A stretch of 64,000 nucleotides of DNA from Massilistercora timonensis (GTDB lineage: Bacteria > Bacillota > Clostridia > Lachnospirales > Lachnospiraceae). Under the pieces are notes generated by a model. The model searched no databases. It worked only from the letters and a program-made list of their open reading frames with translations, and was not told the origin of the DNA. Below, one piece after another: positions 8,284 through 15,797 of the stretch. The translations under genes were made by a program, and so were the position numbers. How positions within the stretch are numbered: the stretch's first letter is position 1; the number at the start of each line of letters is the position of its first letter. The stretch spans positions 1,116,001 through 1,180,000 of the forward strand of contig NZ_LT990039.1 of assembly GCF_900312975.1 (NCBI RefSeq), written 5' to 3'.

Positions 8284-8898
8284 TCATTTCCGCAGCCTGT
8301 TTATCTGTTTCGATATACGGTATCTTGCAACATGTGCCCCGATCATCACCGCCGCTACCGTCAGAGTCAGCCAGATGGGAAATCTGGCTCCCTGGGACAC
8401 CAGGATGATCATGATCCCCAGGCACAGGGAACTGACCACTTCAATAAAATCCAGGATCTTCTTGTCTTTTTCCTGCAATTTGCTGATCTCTCGGATCCGG
8501 TCTGTCTTCATAACCACTCCTCCTTTTTCTCTCCAGACATATTCTGCCTGCGCAAAGGAAGGATCCAGAGTCTGAAAGGATGGATTTTCCCGACGCAGGA
8601 ACCTGCAGATTTCTTCTGCCGTCTCGATCTCTTCCTTTTCTCTCTGAAGTTTTTCAATCTGCTGATCCATCAGACGGTCCATGGGGATCTTTCCCTCTTC
8701 CAGCAGGCGAATCTCCTCCACAGAAATATCGATACTTCTTAAGAAACGGATCTTTTTCAACAATTCTACATCTTCTTCCGAGTATACCCGGTAATTATTC
8801 CCCTGGTCCCTGGCGGGACGAATCAGGCCCATCTCCTCATAATAGCGGATATTGGCCTTTTTGATCCCCACCTTTTCTTCCACCTCTTTGATCGTCAT
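8284..8898 (-). CDS. MerR-family regulator with C-terminal membrane helices
   Basis: 204 aa from ATG 8898, chosen because AAGGAGGGAG lies just upstream; an in-frame ATG at 8934 has no such site and lies on the promoter. Residues about 1-70 are the MerR winged helix (TIKEVEEKVGIKKANIRYYEEMGL begins it), followed by a coiled dimerisation helix. The C-terminus is unusual: instead of a soluble ligand domain it has two hydrophobic segments (VVSSLCLGIMIILVS and PIWLTLTVAAVMIGAHV). That implies a membrane-anchored regulator. The promoter is of the classic MerR type with a 19-base spacer (separate entry), so autoregulation is likely. Confidence 0.87.
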   Translation of the reverse strand: MTIKEVEEKVGIKKANIRYYEEMGLIRPARDQGNNYRVYSEEDVELLKKIRFLRSIDISVEEIRLLEEGKIPMDRLMDQQIEKLQREKEEIETAEEICRFLRRENPSFQTLDPSFAQAEYVWREKGGVVMKTDRIREISKLQEKDKKILDFIEVVSSLCLGIMIILVSQGARFPIWLTLTVAAVMIGAHVARYRISKQINRLRK

Positions 8899-8919
8899 AT
8901 GCTCCCTCCTTCTATCCTG

Positions 8920-8950
8920 ATTAAACACCTTCAAGTCCCTTGAAGGTCAA
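8920..8950 (-). promoter_or_regulatory. MerR-type promoter with 19-base spacer and operator
   Basis: On the minus strand TTGACC, 19-base spacer, TTTAAT. The spacer contains a perfect 9-bp inverted repeat (ACCTTCAAG, TCC, CTTGAAGGT at 8927-8947). An overlong spacer with a central dyad is the hallmark of MerR-activated promoters. Confidence 0.85.
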
Positions 8951-8956
8951 GGAAAA

Positions 8957-8985
8957 TTGAAATAAAAACACGTCCGTGTTATAAT
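8957..8985 (+). promoter_or_regulatory. TetR-gene promoter with embedded palindrome
   Basis: TTGAAA, 17-base spacer, TATAAT. The palindrome AACACG-TC-CGTGTT (8967-8980) lies between the -35 and -10 boxes, a normal position for autorepression by the downstream TetR protein. Confidence 0.75.
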
Positions 8986-9025
8986 AATCCAAGATTATTT
9001 TAACAGAAAGCAAAGGGACCGTCAC

Positions 9026-9667
9026 ATGCGCAGTGATATTTCCAAAAAATCCTATATCAGGGCAGCCTACGATATTTTACAGGAGAAGGGACCGGAAGGG
9101 TTGACCATCCGCAGCGTCGCGGACCGGCTGAACTGTAACTCCGCCAACCTGTACCGCTACTTTTCCAACCTGGAGGAACTGGCTCTCTACGCCTCCTTAA
9201 AATATCTGGACGATTATATCCGGGAGGTGGGAGCCCTCTCCCATTCCGGCAAGCCCATCCTGGAGCAGCACCTGGACGTATGGAGCATCTTCTCCCGGCA
9301 TGCCTTCCACAGTCCCCAGATCTACAACAACCTGTTCTTTGGCAAATACAGTGACAAGCTGGGCAGCATGATCGCCGACTACTATGAGCTTTTCCCGGAA
9401 GAAACTTTGGACATGAACATGGACTACGTTCCGGTATTCCTGAAGGAAGGGGATTTCCTCAGGCGGGATTACATGATGCTGGAGAAATGCATCCGGGACG
9501 GGATCTTCACAGAACCGGAGGCAGTGCTGATCAACAAGATGTCCATCTATCTCTGCAAGGGGTGCATCAAGACCATCCTGGATCACCCGGAGCGGGATGC
9601 GGACGCGATCCGGTCGGATTTCCTGGAATGTGTGCGGGCCGTGATCCTGAATTACGCGAAAATATAA
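9026..9667 (+). CDS. TetR-family transcriptional regulator
   Basis: 213 aa. Residues about 8-55 are the TetR helix-turn-helix (AAYDILQEKGPEGLTIRSVA, then NSANLYRYFSNLEEL). The remainder is the variable helical ligand-binding and dimer domain and gives no ligand clue. Start at 9026 with AAAGGGA upstream. It is divergent from the MerR gene and probably represses itself through the palindrome in its promoter. Convergent downstream is the ornithine-cyclodeaminase-family gene. Confidence 0.9.
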   Translation: MRSDISKKSYIRAAYDILQEKGPEGLTIRSVADRLNCNSANLYRYFSNLEELALYASLKYLDDYIREVGALSHSGKPILEQHLDVWSIFSRHAFHSPQIYNNLFFGKYSDKLGSMIADYYELFPEETLDMNMDYVPVFLKEGDFLRRDYMMLEKCIRDGIFTEPEAVLINKMSIYLCKGCIKTILDHPERDADAIRSDFLECVRAVILNYAKI

Positions 9668-9668
9668 C

Positions 9669-9715
9669 AAAACATCAGACTGCAGAGCCTGGATCTGTCA
9701 GCCTGATGTTTTTCT
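9669..9715 (+). terminator. Terminator after the TetR gene
   Basis: AAAACATCAG (9669-9678) pairs with CTGATGTTTT (9703-9712), with a large partly structured loop, followed by a T-rich run. Confidence 0.65.
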
Positions 9716-9748
9716 TTCTTATTCTTTTGTCCGGATCGCCTGCTCTGC

Positions 9749-10798
9749 TTACAGAGGCAGCTTCCTGCCAAGTCCCATCTCTACTGCTTTATCGAAGATG
9801 GCCCGGCCCATCACCATATCGCACACGGAGATTCCGATATTGGACACCACGATCAGTTCGTCAGAGGAGGTCCGGCCAGGGATCAGATCTGCCAGCACTT
9901 CTCCCGTCTCTCCCTGGATCCTGGGCAGTCCCTCCGGGAAGTATCCCATGTTCTCAAACAGCTTATGCTCATCCACACTGTCCACGAAATACTTATCCGC
10001 ATCTCTCTGGATGGCCGGATCCCAGAAGGTATTTAAGTCGCATGGAAGGATGGTCTGGCCTTTGGATACCCATTCTTTCTTCACCACGCTCAGCGAATTC
10101 AGCAGGATGATGGTGGCAGAAGCCATCACATCACACCTGGAGGCCATGGTCTTTGGATCCGACTTCTCAATGGGCACGTCCACGTATGGCTTCACTTCCT
10201 GGATCAGCTGATCCTGTTTTTCCTCCGACACATCATAGATATAGATCTTCTTCAGATTCTTCAGCGTTCTGGGAATGTATTTCACATGTCCCACGCCCTG
10301 TACGCCGCAGCCGAACATTCCAAAATATTCGGCGCCCGGATGGAACTTCGCCGCCGTCAGAGCCGTCACTGCGGGAGTCCGCATGGAAGTCAGCCAGGCA
10401 CAGTCCATTACTGCGTATGGAACGCCGGTCTCAATGTCGTTCATGATCTGAAGTCCCGTAGTCTGGGGAAGCTGGAACTCCTTAGGATTTCGCGGGAAGC
10501 ACTCGATCCACTTGATCCCGCAGGCCTTGCTGTTAGGCACGTAGGCGGGCATGGCGTGGAAGAACACATCGCTCCAGGGATGGATCCCGATCTTGGCCGG
10601 CATCTCATACTCTTTGCGCCCGTGGTCCATCAGTACCTTCTCAATGATGGACAGCGTCTCGTCCAGATCCGGCCCGGCTTTGATACATTCGTCTTTCGTC
10701 AGCCACAGGACCTCATGTCCCAGATCCATGATCTTCTTCAGATTTTCATGATCCTCGGCAAATAATTTCTTCTGTTCTTCGGTTGCAGTGTAAGCCAT
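9749..10798 (-). CDS. Ornithine cyclodeaminase/mu-crystallin-family protein
   Basis: 349 aa NAD(P)-dependent enzyme of the OCD/mu-crystallin superfamily. The Rossmann fold begins at FGMFGCGVQGVGHVKYIPR (about residue 180), and the family substrate region WLTSMRTPAVTALTA precedes it. An N-terminal extension of about 30 residues is present. Members make or reduce cyclic imines, or act as alanine or lysine dehydrogenases; the exact reaction cannot be told. The motif differs from canonical ornithine cyclodeaminase. SD GAGGGA upstream. Expression is probably controlled by a regulator binding the two palindromes flanking its promoter. A second, distinct family member lies at 20134-21120. Confidence 0.85.
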   Translation of the reverse strand: MAYTATEEQKKLFAEDHENLKKIMDLGHEVLWLTKDECIKAGPDLDETLSIIEKVLMDHGRKEYEMPAKIGIHPWSDVFFHAMPAYVPNSKACGIKWIECFPRNPKEFQLPQTTGLQIMNDIETGVPYAVMDCAWLTSMRTPAVTALTAAKFHPGAEYFGMFGCGVQGVGHVKYIPRTLKNLKKIYIYDVSEEKQDQLIQEVKPYVDVPIEKSDPKTMASRCDVMASATIILLNSLSVVKKEWVSKGQTILPCDLNTFWDPAIQRDADKYFVDSVDEHKLFENMGYFPEGLPRIQGETGEVLADLIPGRTSSDELIVVSNIGISVCDMVMGRAIFDKAVEMGLGRKLPL

Positions 10799-10830
10799 AA
10801 TGATTCCCTCCTTTTCCTTTGTTATGTTAA

Positions 10831-10850
10831 AAATTAATCATGATTAATTT
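10831..10850. promoter_or_regulatory. Operator palindrome, downstream site
   Basis: Perfect 20-bp palindrome containing TTAATCATGATTAA, 15-34 bases downstream of the -10 box of the 9749-10798 gene. It shares the TAATCRYGATTA core with 10904-10915. Confidence 0.7.
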
Positions 10851-10864
10851 CTCTTTGCACTGTA

Positions 10865-10894
10865 AGTATATCTCCCTTTTCCCCCTCTTGTCAA
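10865..10894 (-). promoter_or_regulatory. Promoter of the ornithine-cyclodeaminase-family gene
   Basis: On minus: TTGACA, 18-base spacer, TATACT. The boxes are flanked on both sides by palindromes of the same type. Confidence 0.8.
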
Positions 10895-10903
10895 TAGATT
10901 TTA

Positions 10904-10915
10904 TAATCGCGATTA
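10904..10915. promoter_or_regulatory. Operator palindrome, upstream site
   Basis: TAATCGCGATTA, a perfect 12-bp palindrome just upstream of the -35 box, matching the core of the 10831-10850 site. Confidence 0.6.
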
Positions 10916-10933
10916 ATCCTTGTATATACGCAC

Positions 10934-10979
10934 AAAAACAGCGGTCTGGATTTTGTGGTTTTCCACAAATCCAGACCGC
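10934..10979 (-). terminator. Terminator after the ferredoxin-nitroreductase gene
   Basis: 17-bp stem (10941-10958 with 10963-10979, one bulged T), four-base loop, followed on minus by TGTTTTTG. Confidence 0.85.
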
Positions 10980-11003
10980 CTGATCATCCATTTTTCGCTG
11001 CGC

Positions 11004-11798
11004 TTATCTCCACTCAATCTGCCCTTCCCTGCGGGGCGCCGTCCTCCGGTAGGAAACTGCCGGATACCCCATCAGCATACAGCAGGCAATCTGCTCCTCT
11101 TCCGTGATCCCAAGCCACTCCTTCAGCCTTGCGCTGGCCTTGATCACCCGCATAAGGTAGCCGCTGTAGAGGGCTCCCGCCCCTTCCGCAACCGCCATAT
11201 TCTCAATGTTCGCCGCCGCAAGCCCGCCGTCCAGCAGGTCCTTCGCCGTGATCACCAGGAAGGACGTGGTGTTGAAGAACAGGGGATCATCCTTGGGATT
11301 CCGCTTCCGCCGCAGGCAGAAGAACTCAAAGAGCCTTGCATAAGCCGGCAGGGTCTCCTTCAGCCCCTCCACGATCCCAGGCATCTCTTCCCACACCAGG
11401 TCCTTGAAGACTTCCAGATCCTTCTGCAGAAAAAGGAACCGGCAACCCTGGGTATTCTTGGCAGTGGCCGCGTATCTGCCCGCATTCAGGATCCGCTCCA
11501 TCTTCTCCCGCTCAACGGGCGTCTCCTTATAATTCCGGATACTCCGGCGGAACTTCACCGCATGGAGGAAGATCTCCGGGTCAAGGGTAAATGTATCTCT
11601 GTCATATTCTTCCACTTCTTCCATATCGTATTCCGGGATGGACACTGCCTTCACCGGACAGACAGCCACGCAGTGCCCGCACTGGATACACTCCTTCTTC
11701 CACACTGCCTTTCCTTCCTCCAGCCGGATCGCCCCGGCCGGGCAGTCTTTAATACAGGCTTTACAGCCAATGCAACTGTTTGGATCTATCTGGATCAT
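11004..11798 (-). CDS. Ferredoxin-nitroreductase fusion protein
   Basis: 264 aa. Residues about 1-55 hold two 4Fe-4S ferredoxin motifs (CIGCKACIKDCP and CIQCGHCVAVCP). Residues about 80-255 are an FMN-dependent nitroreductase domain (FRRSIRNYKETPVE is the typical start, and GAGALYSGYL the FMN region). The fusion lets reduced ferredoxin feed the flavin directly, as in other anaerobic clostridial members. The substrate is unknown. The gene lies about 37 bases downstream of the M18 aminopeptidase gene on the same strand and probably ends the operon that starts with the FliB-like gene. Confidence 0.92.
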   Translation of the reverse strand: MIQIDPNSCIGCKACIKDCPAGAIRLEEGKAVWKKECIQCGHCVAVCPVKAVSIPEYDMEEVEEYDRDTFTLDPEIFLHAVKFRRSIRNYKETPVEREKMERILNAGRYAATAKNTQGCRFLFLQKDLEVFKDLVWEEMPGIVEGLKETLPAYARLFEFFCLRRKRNPKDDPLFFNTTSFLVITAKDLLDGGLAAANIENMAVAEGAGALYSGYLMRVIKASARLKEWLGITEEEQIACCMLMGYPAVSYRRTAPRREGQIEWR

Positions 11799-11835
11799 AA
11801 TCTTTCATACCTCCTCTTTCCTGTCACTTTCCGTC

Positions 11836-13149
11836 TCAGATCAGGACATAACTTCCGTCCGCCTCTTCCACAAGGGAACTCTGATAGAACTCCCGCAACG
11901 CCCGGATCAGATACCCGGTATCCCTGCTGCCCCCCGTCTCGTAAGCCGAATGCATGGCAAGCTGAGCCAGGCCCACATCCACCGTAGGAACAGACACCTG
12001 GGTGCCTGAGAGATTTCCCAGGGTAGATCCCCCCGCCATGTCTGAGTGATTGGCGAACACCTGGCAGGGCACTCCCGCCCGGTCACAGATCTGCCGGAAC
12101 ACCGCCGCCGTAAATCCATCGGTTGTGTACCGCTGATTGGCGCTGAACTTCAGCACCACCCCGCCGTTCAGTTCCGGGCGGTTGGTAGGGCAGGCCTTCT
12201 CACTGTAGTTGGGATGTACCCCATGGGCATTATCCGCGGACACCAGGAAGCTGGACGCCAGCATCTGACGGTATCTGCCCGGCGGATTATAAAGTCCTTC
12301 GCTGATCCTTTCCAGCACATCTGCCAGGAAGGTAGAATCTGCCCCCTGACGGGTCATACTTCCCACTTCTTCATTATCAAACACACAGTGAACCGGGATC
12401 CTGTCTCCTTCCCCGGCGCTTAAGAACGCCTGGAAAGAAGAAAATGCGCACTGGAGATCGTCCAGCCTGCTGCTGGAGAGAAACTCCTTCTCTCCGCCCC
12501 AGATACTTCCCGGCGTCCGGTTATAGACGAAGAGATCGTATCCCGCGATCCGCTCCCTGCGAGTGCCGATGGCTTCCGCCGCTCTCTGAAGCAGGCTTTT
12601 CGCCCCTTTCCGGGTCCCATACAGAGGAAGCATGTCTTTTTGCACCTTGTACTTTACTCCTTCGTTGATCTCCCGATTCATGTGGATGGCAAGACTGGGG
12701 ATCAGGCAGACGTCCTCTCCCAGATCTACAAGCCGGGGTACCAGCCGCCCATCCTCATGGATCAGAAGACGGCCGGCGATCCCAAGAGGACGGTCGAACC
12801 AGGTGGAACAGATCATCCCGCCGTACTTCTCCACATTCAGCTTCACCAGGTCTCCTTCCGCTTCCATCTCCGGGTTCTCCTTCACCTTCAGCCCCGGGGA
12901 ATCACTGTGGCTGGCCACGATGTGGAACCCGGCCGCCTTTCCTTCCGGGACCCTCCAGGCGATCAGGGAAGAACCATTCCGGATCACATAGTATTTCCCT
13001 CCGGCTTTTATCTTCCACTCCGCCTGCTCCGGGAGACGCTCATATCCCAGATCTTCCAGTTCCTTTCTCATTTCCTCCACCGCATGATAAGCCGTAGGGC
13101 TGTTCGCGATAAAGGAAAGCAATTCTCTTCCTGTCGTCTCTGCCTGCAT
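11836..13149 (-). CDS. apeB: M18-family metalloaminopeptidase
   Basis: 437 aa, cytoplasmic zinc aminopeptidase of the aspartyl/ApeB family. Metal-binding segments are HIVASHSDSPGLKVK (about residue 80), SRLDDLQCA, and FDNEEVGS. The C-terminal NHSDMAGGSTLGNLS is diagnostic of M18. It removes N-terminal residues in peptide turnover. The start ATG 13149 has GGAGAGGAG upstream, lying inside the last codons of the preceding gene. Only one base separates that gene's stop codon from this start, so the two are translationally coupled. Confidence 0.93.
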   Translation of the reverse strand: MQAETTGRELLSFIANSPTAYHAVEEMRKELEDLGYERLPEQAEWKIKAGGKYYVIRNGSSLIAWRVPEGKAAGFHIVASHSDSPGLKVKENPEMEAEGDLVKLNVEKYGGMICSTWFDRPLGIAGRLLIHEDGRLVPRLVDLGEDVCLIPSLAIHMNREINEGVKYKVQKDMLPLYGTRKGAKSLLQRAAEAIGTRRERIAGYDLFVYNRTPGSIWGGEKEFLSSSRLDDLQCAFSSFQAFLSAGEGDRIPVHCVFDNEEVGSMTRQGADSTFLADVLERISEGLYNPPGRYRQMLASSFLVSADNAHGVHPNYSEKACPTNRPELNGGVVLKFSANQRYTTDGFTAAVFRQICDRAGVPCQVFANHSDMAGGSTLGNLSGTQVSVPTVDVGLAQLAMHSAYETGGSRDTGYLIRALREFYQSSLVEEADGSYVLI

Positions 13150-13150
13150 G

Positions 13151-14299
13151 TTACCGCTCCTCTCCTTTTTCCATCCAGGGGATCCCCCTTCGTTCCATGA
13201 TCCGCTCCATCCGCTCCAGGTTCAGGTCAGAATGCTCCAATTCCCGGGAGTACCGGTAGAGGATCTCTGTCATATCGCTGATATCCAGGGTCTCTTCATT
13301 CTTAAGCCACCGGGCTTTCCACAGCTCTCCAACCAGGAAAGCGCTGACCGCCGCCATGCGGGCCTTCCCCCAGACTCTTCCGTCATAGACTGCCCCGCAG
13401 AAATAAGTGGCGATAAAATACACCAGGATCTGCTCAAGGGCGATCTCCCAGTCCGGCAGATGTTCCTCCCGCCACTTCCGGAACCGCTCCTGGATCTCAT
13501 GATAGCCTTTTGCGCCCTCCCGGCACAGAAAGAACTCGCTCTCCCGCAGCAGCATCTCCCAGTCCTCCCGCAGAAGCTCCAGCCGATACAGAGAATGAAG
13601 CTCCCGGCCAAAATCCCGGAACTGCTTCTCCTTCTTCCTCTCATAGTCCGCCAGCCGCGCTGCCGTATAAGCAGCGGCTTCTTCTGTCTCATACCGGCGG
13701 TACAGCTCCTGGCAGGAGAAAATCTCTCCCCGGCGCAGCCGCCCTTCCATGTCGTGGGCCAGCCCCAGCACAAGCCCCGCCCTGGTCCGGATCGGCAGGC
13801 GGCGGTCCTGCAGGATGCGGATCATCACGTCCCGGCCATCCGCCAGCACCGAGTAAGTCAGTTCATCAAACTCCGGCCAGCTCTCCTCCTCTTCCCGGCG
13901 AGACTCCAGAAACTTTACCGGCTCCCTGTGGCCAAGCAGGATCCCGGCCACCTCCGGACAGGAGACAGACAGGCTCACTTCCCGCACATTTTCAAACTCC
14001 TCGATGTGACGGGGATAGAGCCGGCAGGTCCGGCACAGCCCTTTTTGCCCCAGCTCTTTATAGATGTCGCACAGATTCTCTTCATCCAGGAAGGCGCAGC
14101 GCTCCTCCTGCCGCCCAAACACCTTCTCCTTCCAGCGGATCTCCCGCCGAAGCCTTGCCCCCAGGCTTCCGCCGGTCTGCCGATACCGCTTCAGCGTCCC
14201 GTCGTCGATCACAATGGCCCACCCGGCGCAGCAGGTATCCTCGCACCGATCCGCAGTGCACTGGAATTCCTTATAATAATCCGGAAATGTATACAACAT
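13151..14299 (-). CDS. fliB: FliB-like lysine N-methylase family protein
   Basis: 382 aa Cys-rich protein of the FliB family, which in Salmonella methylates flagellin lysines. Conserved N-terminal Cys pattern: CTADRCEDTCCAGW, later CAFLDEENLC and LCRTCRLYPR, probably metal or Fe-S ligands. No flagellar genes lie in the window, so whether flagellin is the substrate is open; many non-motile clostridia carry this family. Start at 14299 with GAGGTGAG upstream. It overlaps nothing but abuts the aminopeptidase. Confidence 0.85.
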   Translation of the reverse strand: MLYTFPDYYKEFQCTADRCEDTCCAGWAIVIDDGTLKRYRQTGGSLGARLRREIRWKEKVFGRQEERCAFLDEENLCDIYKELGQKGLCRTCRLYPRHIEEFENVREVSLSVSCPEVAGILLGHREPVKFLESRREEEESWPEFDELTYSVLADGRDVMIRILQDRRLPIRTRAGLVLGLAHDMEGRLRRGEIFSCQELYRRYETEEAAAYTAARLADYERKKEKQFRDFGRELHSLYRLELLREDWEMLLRESEFFLCREGAKGYHEIQERFRKWREEHLPDWEIALEQILVYFIATYFCGAVYDGRVWGKARMAAVSAFLVGELWKARWLKNEETLDISDMTEILYRYSRELEHSDLNLERMERIMERRGIPWMEKGEER

Positions 14300-14350
14300 A
14301 GCTTATCTCACCTCGTCCTGCTGATTATACCACAGGATCCCCGCAAAAAT

Positions 14351-14384
14351 AAATCCCGGATTTTGTGAGCAAACTCCGGGATTT
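14351..14384. repeat. Intergenic inverted repeat upstream of the MATE gene
   Basis: 10-bp perfect arms (AAATCCCGGA, TCCGGGATTT) around a 14-base loop in the divergent fliB/MATE spacer. It may be an operator or leader structure. It is not followed by a T run, so it is not a terminator. Confidence 0.5.
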
Positions 14385-14444
14385 GTGCTATCATAAGAAT
14401 AGAACCTTTCAATTTTCATCTTAGAAGAACAGGAAGCGATCCAA

Positions 14445-15794
14445 TTGTCCAGGGCAATGTCTCAGGAGCAGAAATTCGAAATGATGACGGAGGCGCCCAT
14501 CCCCGGTCTTATCGGCCGGCTCGCCGCCCCCACCATCATCAGCATGCTCATCACATCATTCTACAACATGGCCGACACTTTCTTCGTCGGCAAGATCGGA
14601 ACCAGCGCCACCGCCGCGGTGGGCGTGGTATTCCCTGTGATGGCCATCATCCAGGCCCTGGGATTTTTCTGCGGCCACGGCTCCGGCAACTCCATCTCCC
14701 GGCACCTGGGCTCCAAGGACGTCCAGTCCGCCAGAGAGCTGGCTTCCACTGGATTCTTCCTGGCCTTCGCCCTGGGGATCCTTCTGATGGTCCTGGGCCT
14801 TATCTTCCTGGACCCTCTCTCCCATCTCCTGGGCTCAACCGAGACCATCTTCCCTTACACCAGGGATTATCTGCGCTTCATCCTTCTTGGGGCGCCCTAT
14901 ATGACCGCCCAGCTGGTGCTCAACAACCAGCTCCGTTTCCAGGGAAATGCCTTCTACGCTATGATCGGCATCACCTCCGGCGGCGTGCTCAACGTGATCC
15001 TGGACCCCATCTTTATCTTCGTCTTTGACCTGGGGATCTCCGGAGCCGCCATCGCCACCATCCTAAGTCAGTTCGTCAGCTTCTGCCTGCTGCTTGTGGG
15101 GCTTCGCGTCTCCAAATGTATTCCCATCCACCTTCGCAATGTGCGTCTTACCGCCCTGCGGCTTCGTGAGATCATGGGTGGAGGACTGCCCTCCCTCTTC
15201 CGGCAGGGACTGGGAAGCATTGCCACCACCACCTTGAATATCGCGGCCAACCCCTACGGAGATGCGGCTATCGCCGCCATGTCCGTGGTCAGCCGGATCA
15301 TGATGTTCGCCAACTCCGCTCTCATCGGCTTCGGCCAGGGCTTCCAGCCGGTGTGCGGCTTCAACTACGGCGCCGATAAATACGATCGGGTAAAGGAAGC
15401 CTTCTGGTTCTGCGTGAAGGTCTCCACCGCCGTCCTTCTGGGCCTGGCTGTTCTTGGCGGCTTCCTCTCCGGCCATCTCATCTGGATCTTCCGCAACGAC
15501 CCGGATGTGATCCAGATCGGCACCACCGCCTTACGCTTCCAGTGCGTCACCTTCGCCCTGAACGGATGGATCATCATGAACAACATGATGATCCAGACCA
15601 TGGGCAAAACTGTTCCCGCCACCATCCTGGCGGCCTCCCGGCAGGGGCTGTTCTTCATCCCCGCCCTTCTCATCCTGCCGCAGTTCCTGGGGCTTACAGG
15701 TATCCAGTGTGCCCAGGCGGTATCCGACGTCTTCACCTTTGCCCTCACCACCCTCCTGAACCGGAAGGTGATGAGGTCCCTGAACAACCGATAA
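14445..15794 (+). CDS. MATE-family multidrug efflux transporter
   Basis: 449 aa with about 12 TM helices in two homologous halves (first repeat opens PGLIGRLAAPTIISMLITSF, and GHGSGNSISRHLG is a conserved MATE segment). It is a cation-coupled exporter of drugs or metabolites in the cytoplasmic membrane. TTG 14445 is taken as start because AGGAAG lies nine bases upstream; ATG 14457, four codons in, is the alternative but has only a weak site. It ends three bases before the convergent debranching-enzyme gene. Confidence 0.93.
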   Translation: MSRAMSQEQKFEMMTEAPIPGLIGRLAAPTIISMLITSFYNMADTFFVGKIGTSATAAVGVVFPVMAIIQALGFFCGHGSGNSISRHLGSKDVQSARELASTGFFLAFALGILLMVLGLIFLDPLSHLLGSTETIFPYTRDYLRFILLGAPYMTAQLVLNNQLRFQGNAFYAMIGITSGGVLNVILDPIFIFVFDLGISGAAIATILSQFVSFCLLLVGLRVSKCIPIHLRNVRLTALRLREIMGGGLPSLFRQGLGSIATTTLNIAANPYGDAAIAAMSVVSRIMMFANSALIGFGQGFQPVCGFNYGADKYDRVKEAFWFCVKVSTAVLLGLAVLGGFLSGHLIWIFRNDPDVIQIGTTALRFQCVTFALNGWIIMNNMMIQTMGKTVPATILAASRQGLFFIPALLILPQFLGLTGIQCAQAVSDVFTFALTTLLNRKVMRSLNNR

Positions 15795-15797
15795 CCT

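Noticed and set aside
13148-14368. 406-codon plus-strand frame opposite the FliB-like gene
   Set aside because: Antisense shadow. The minus strand carries the conserved Cys motifs and the coupling to the aminopeptidase gene.
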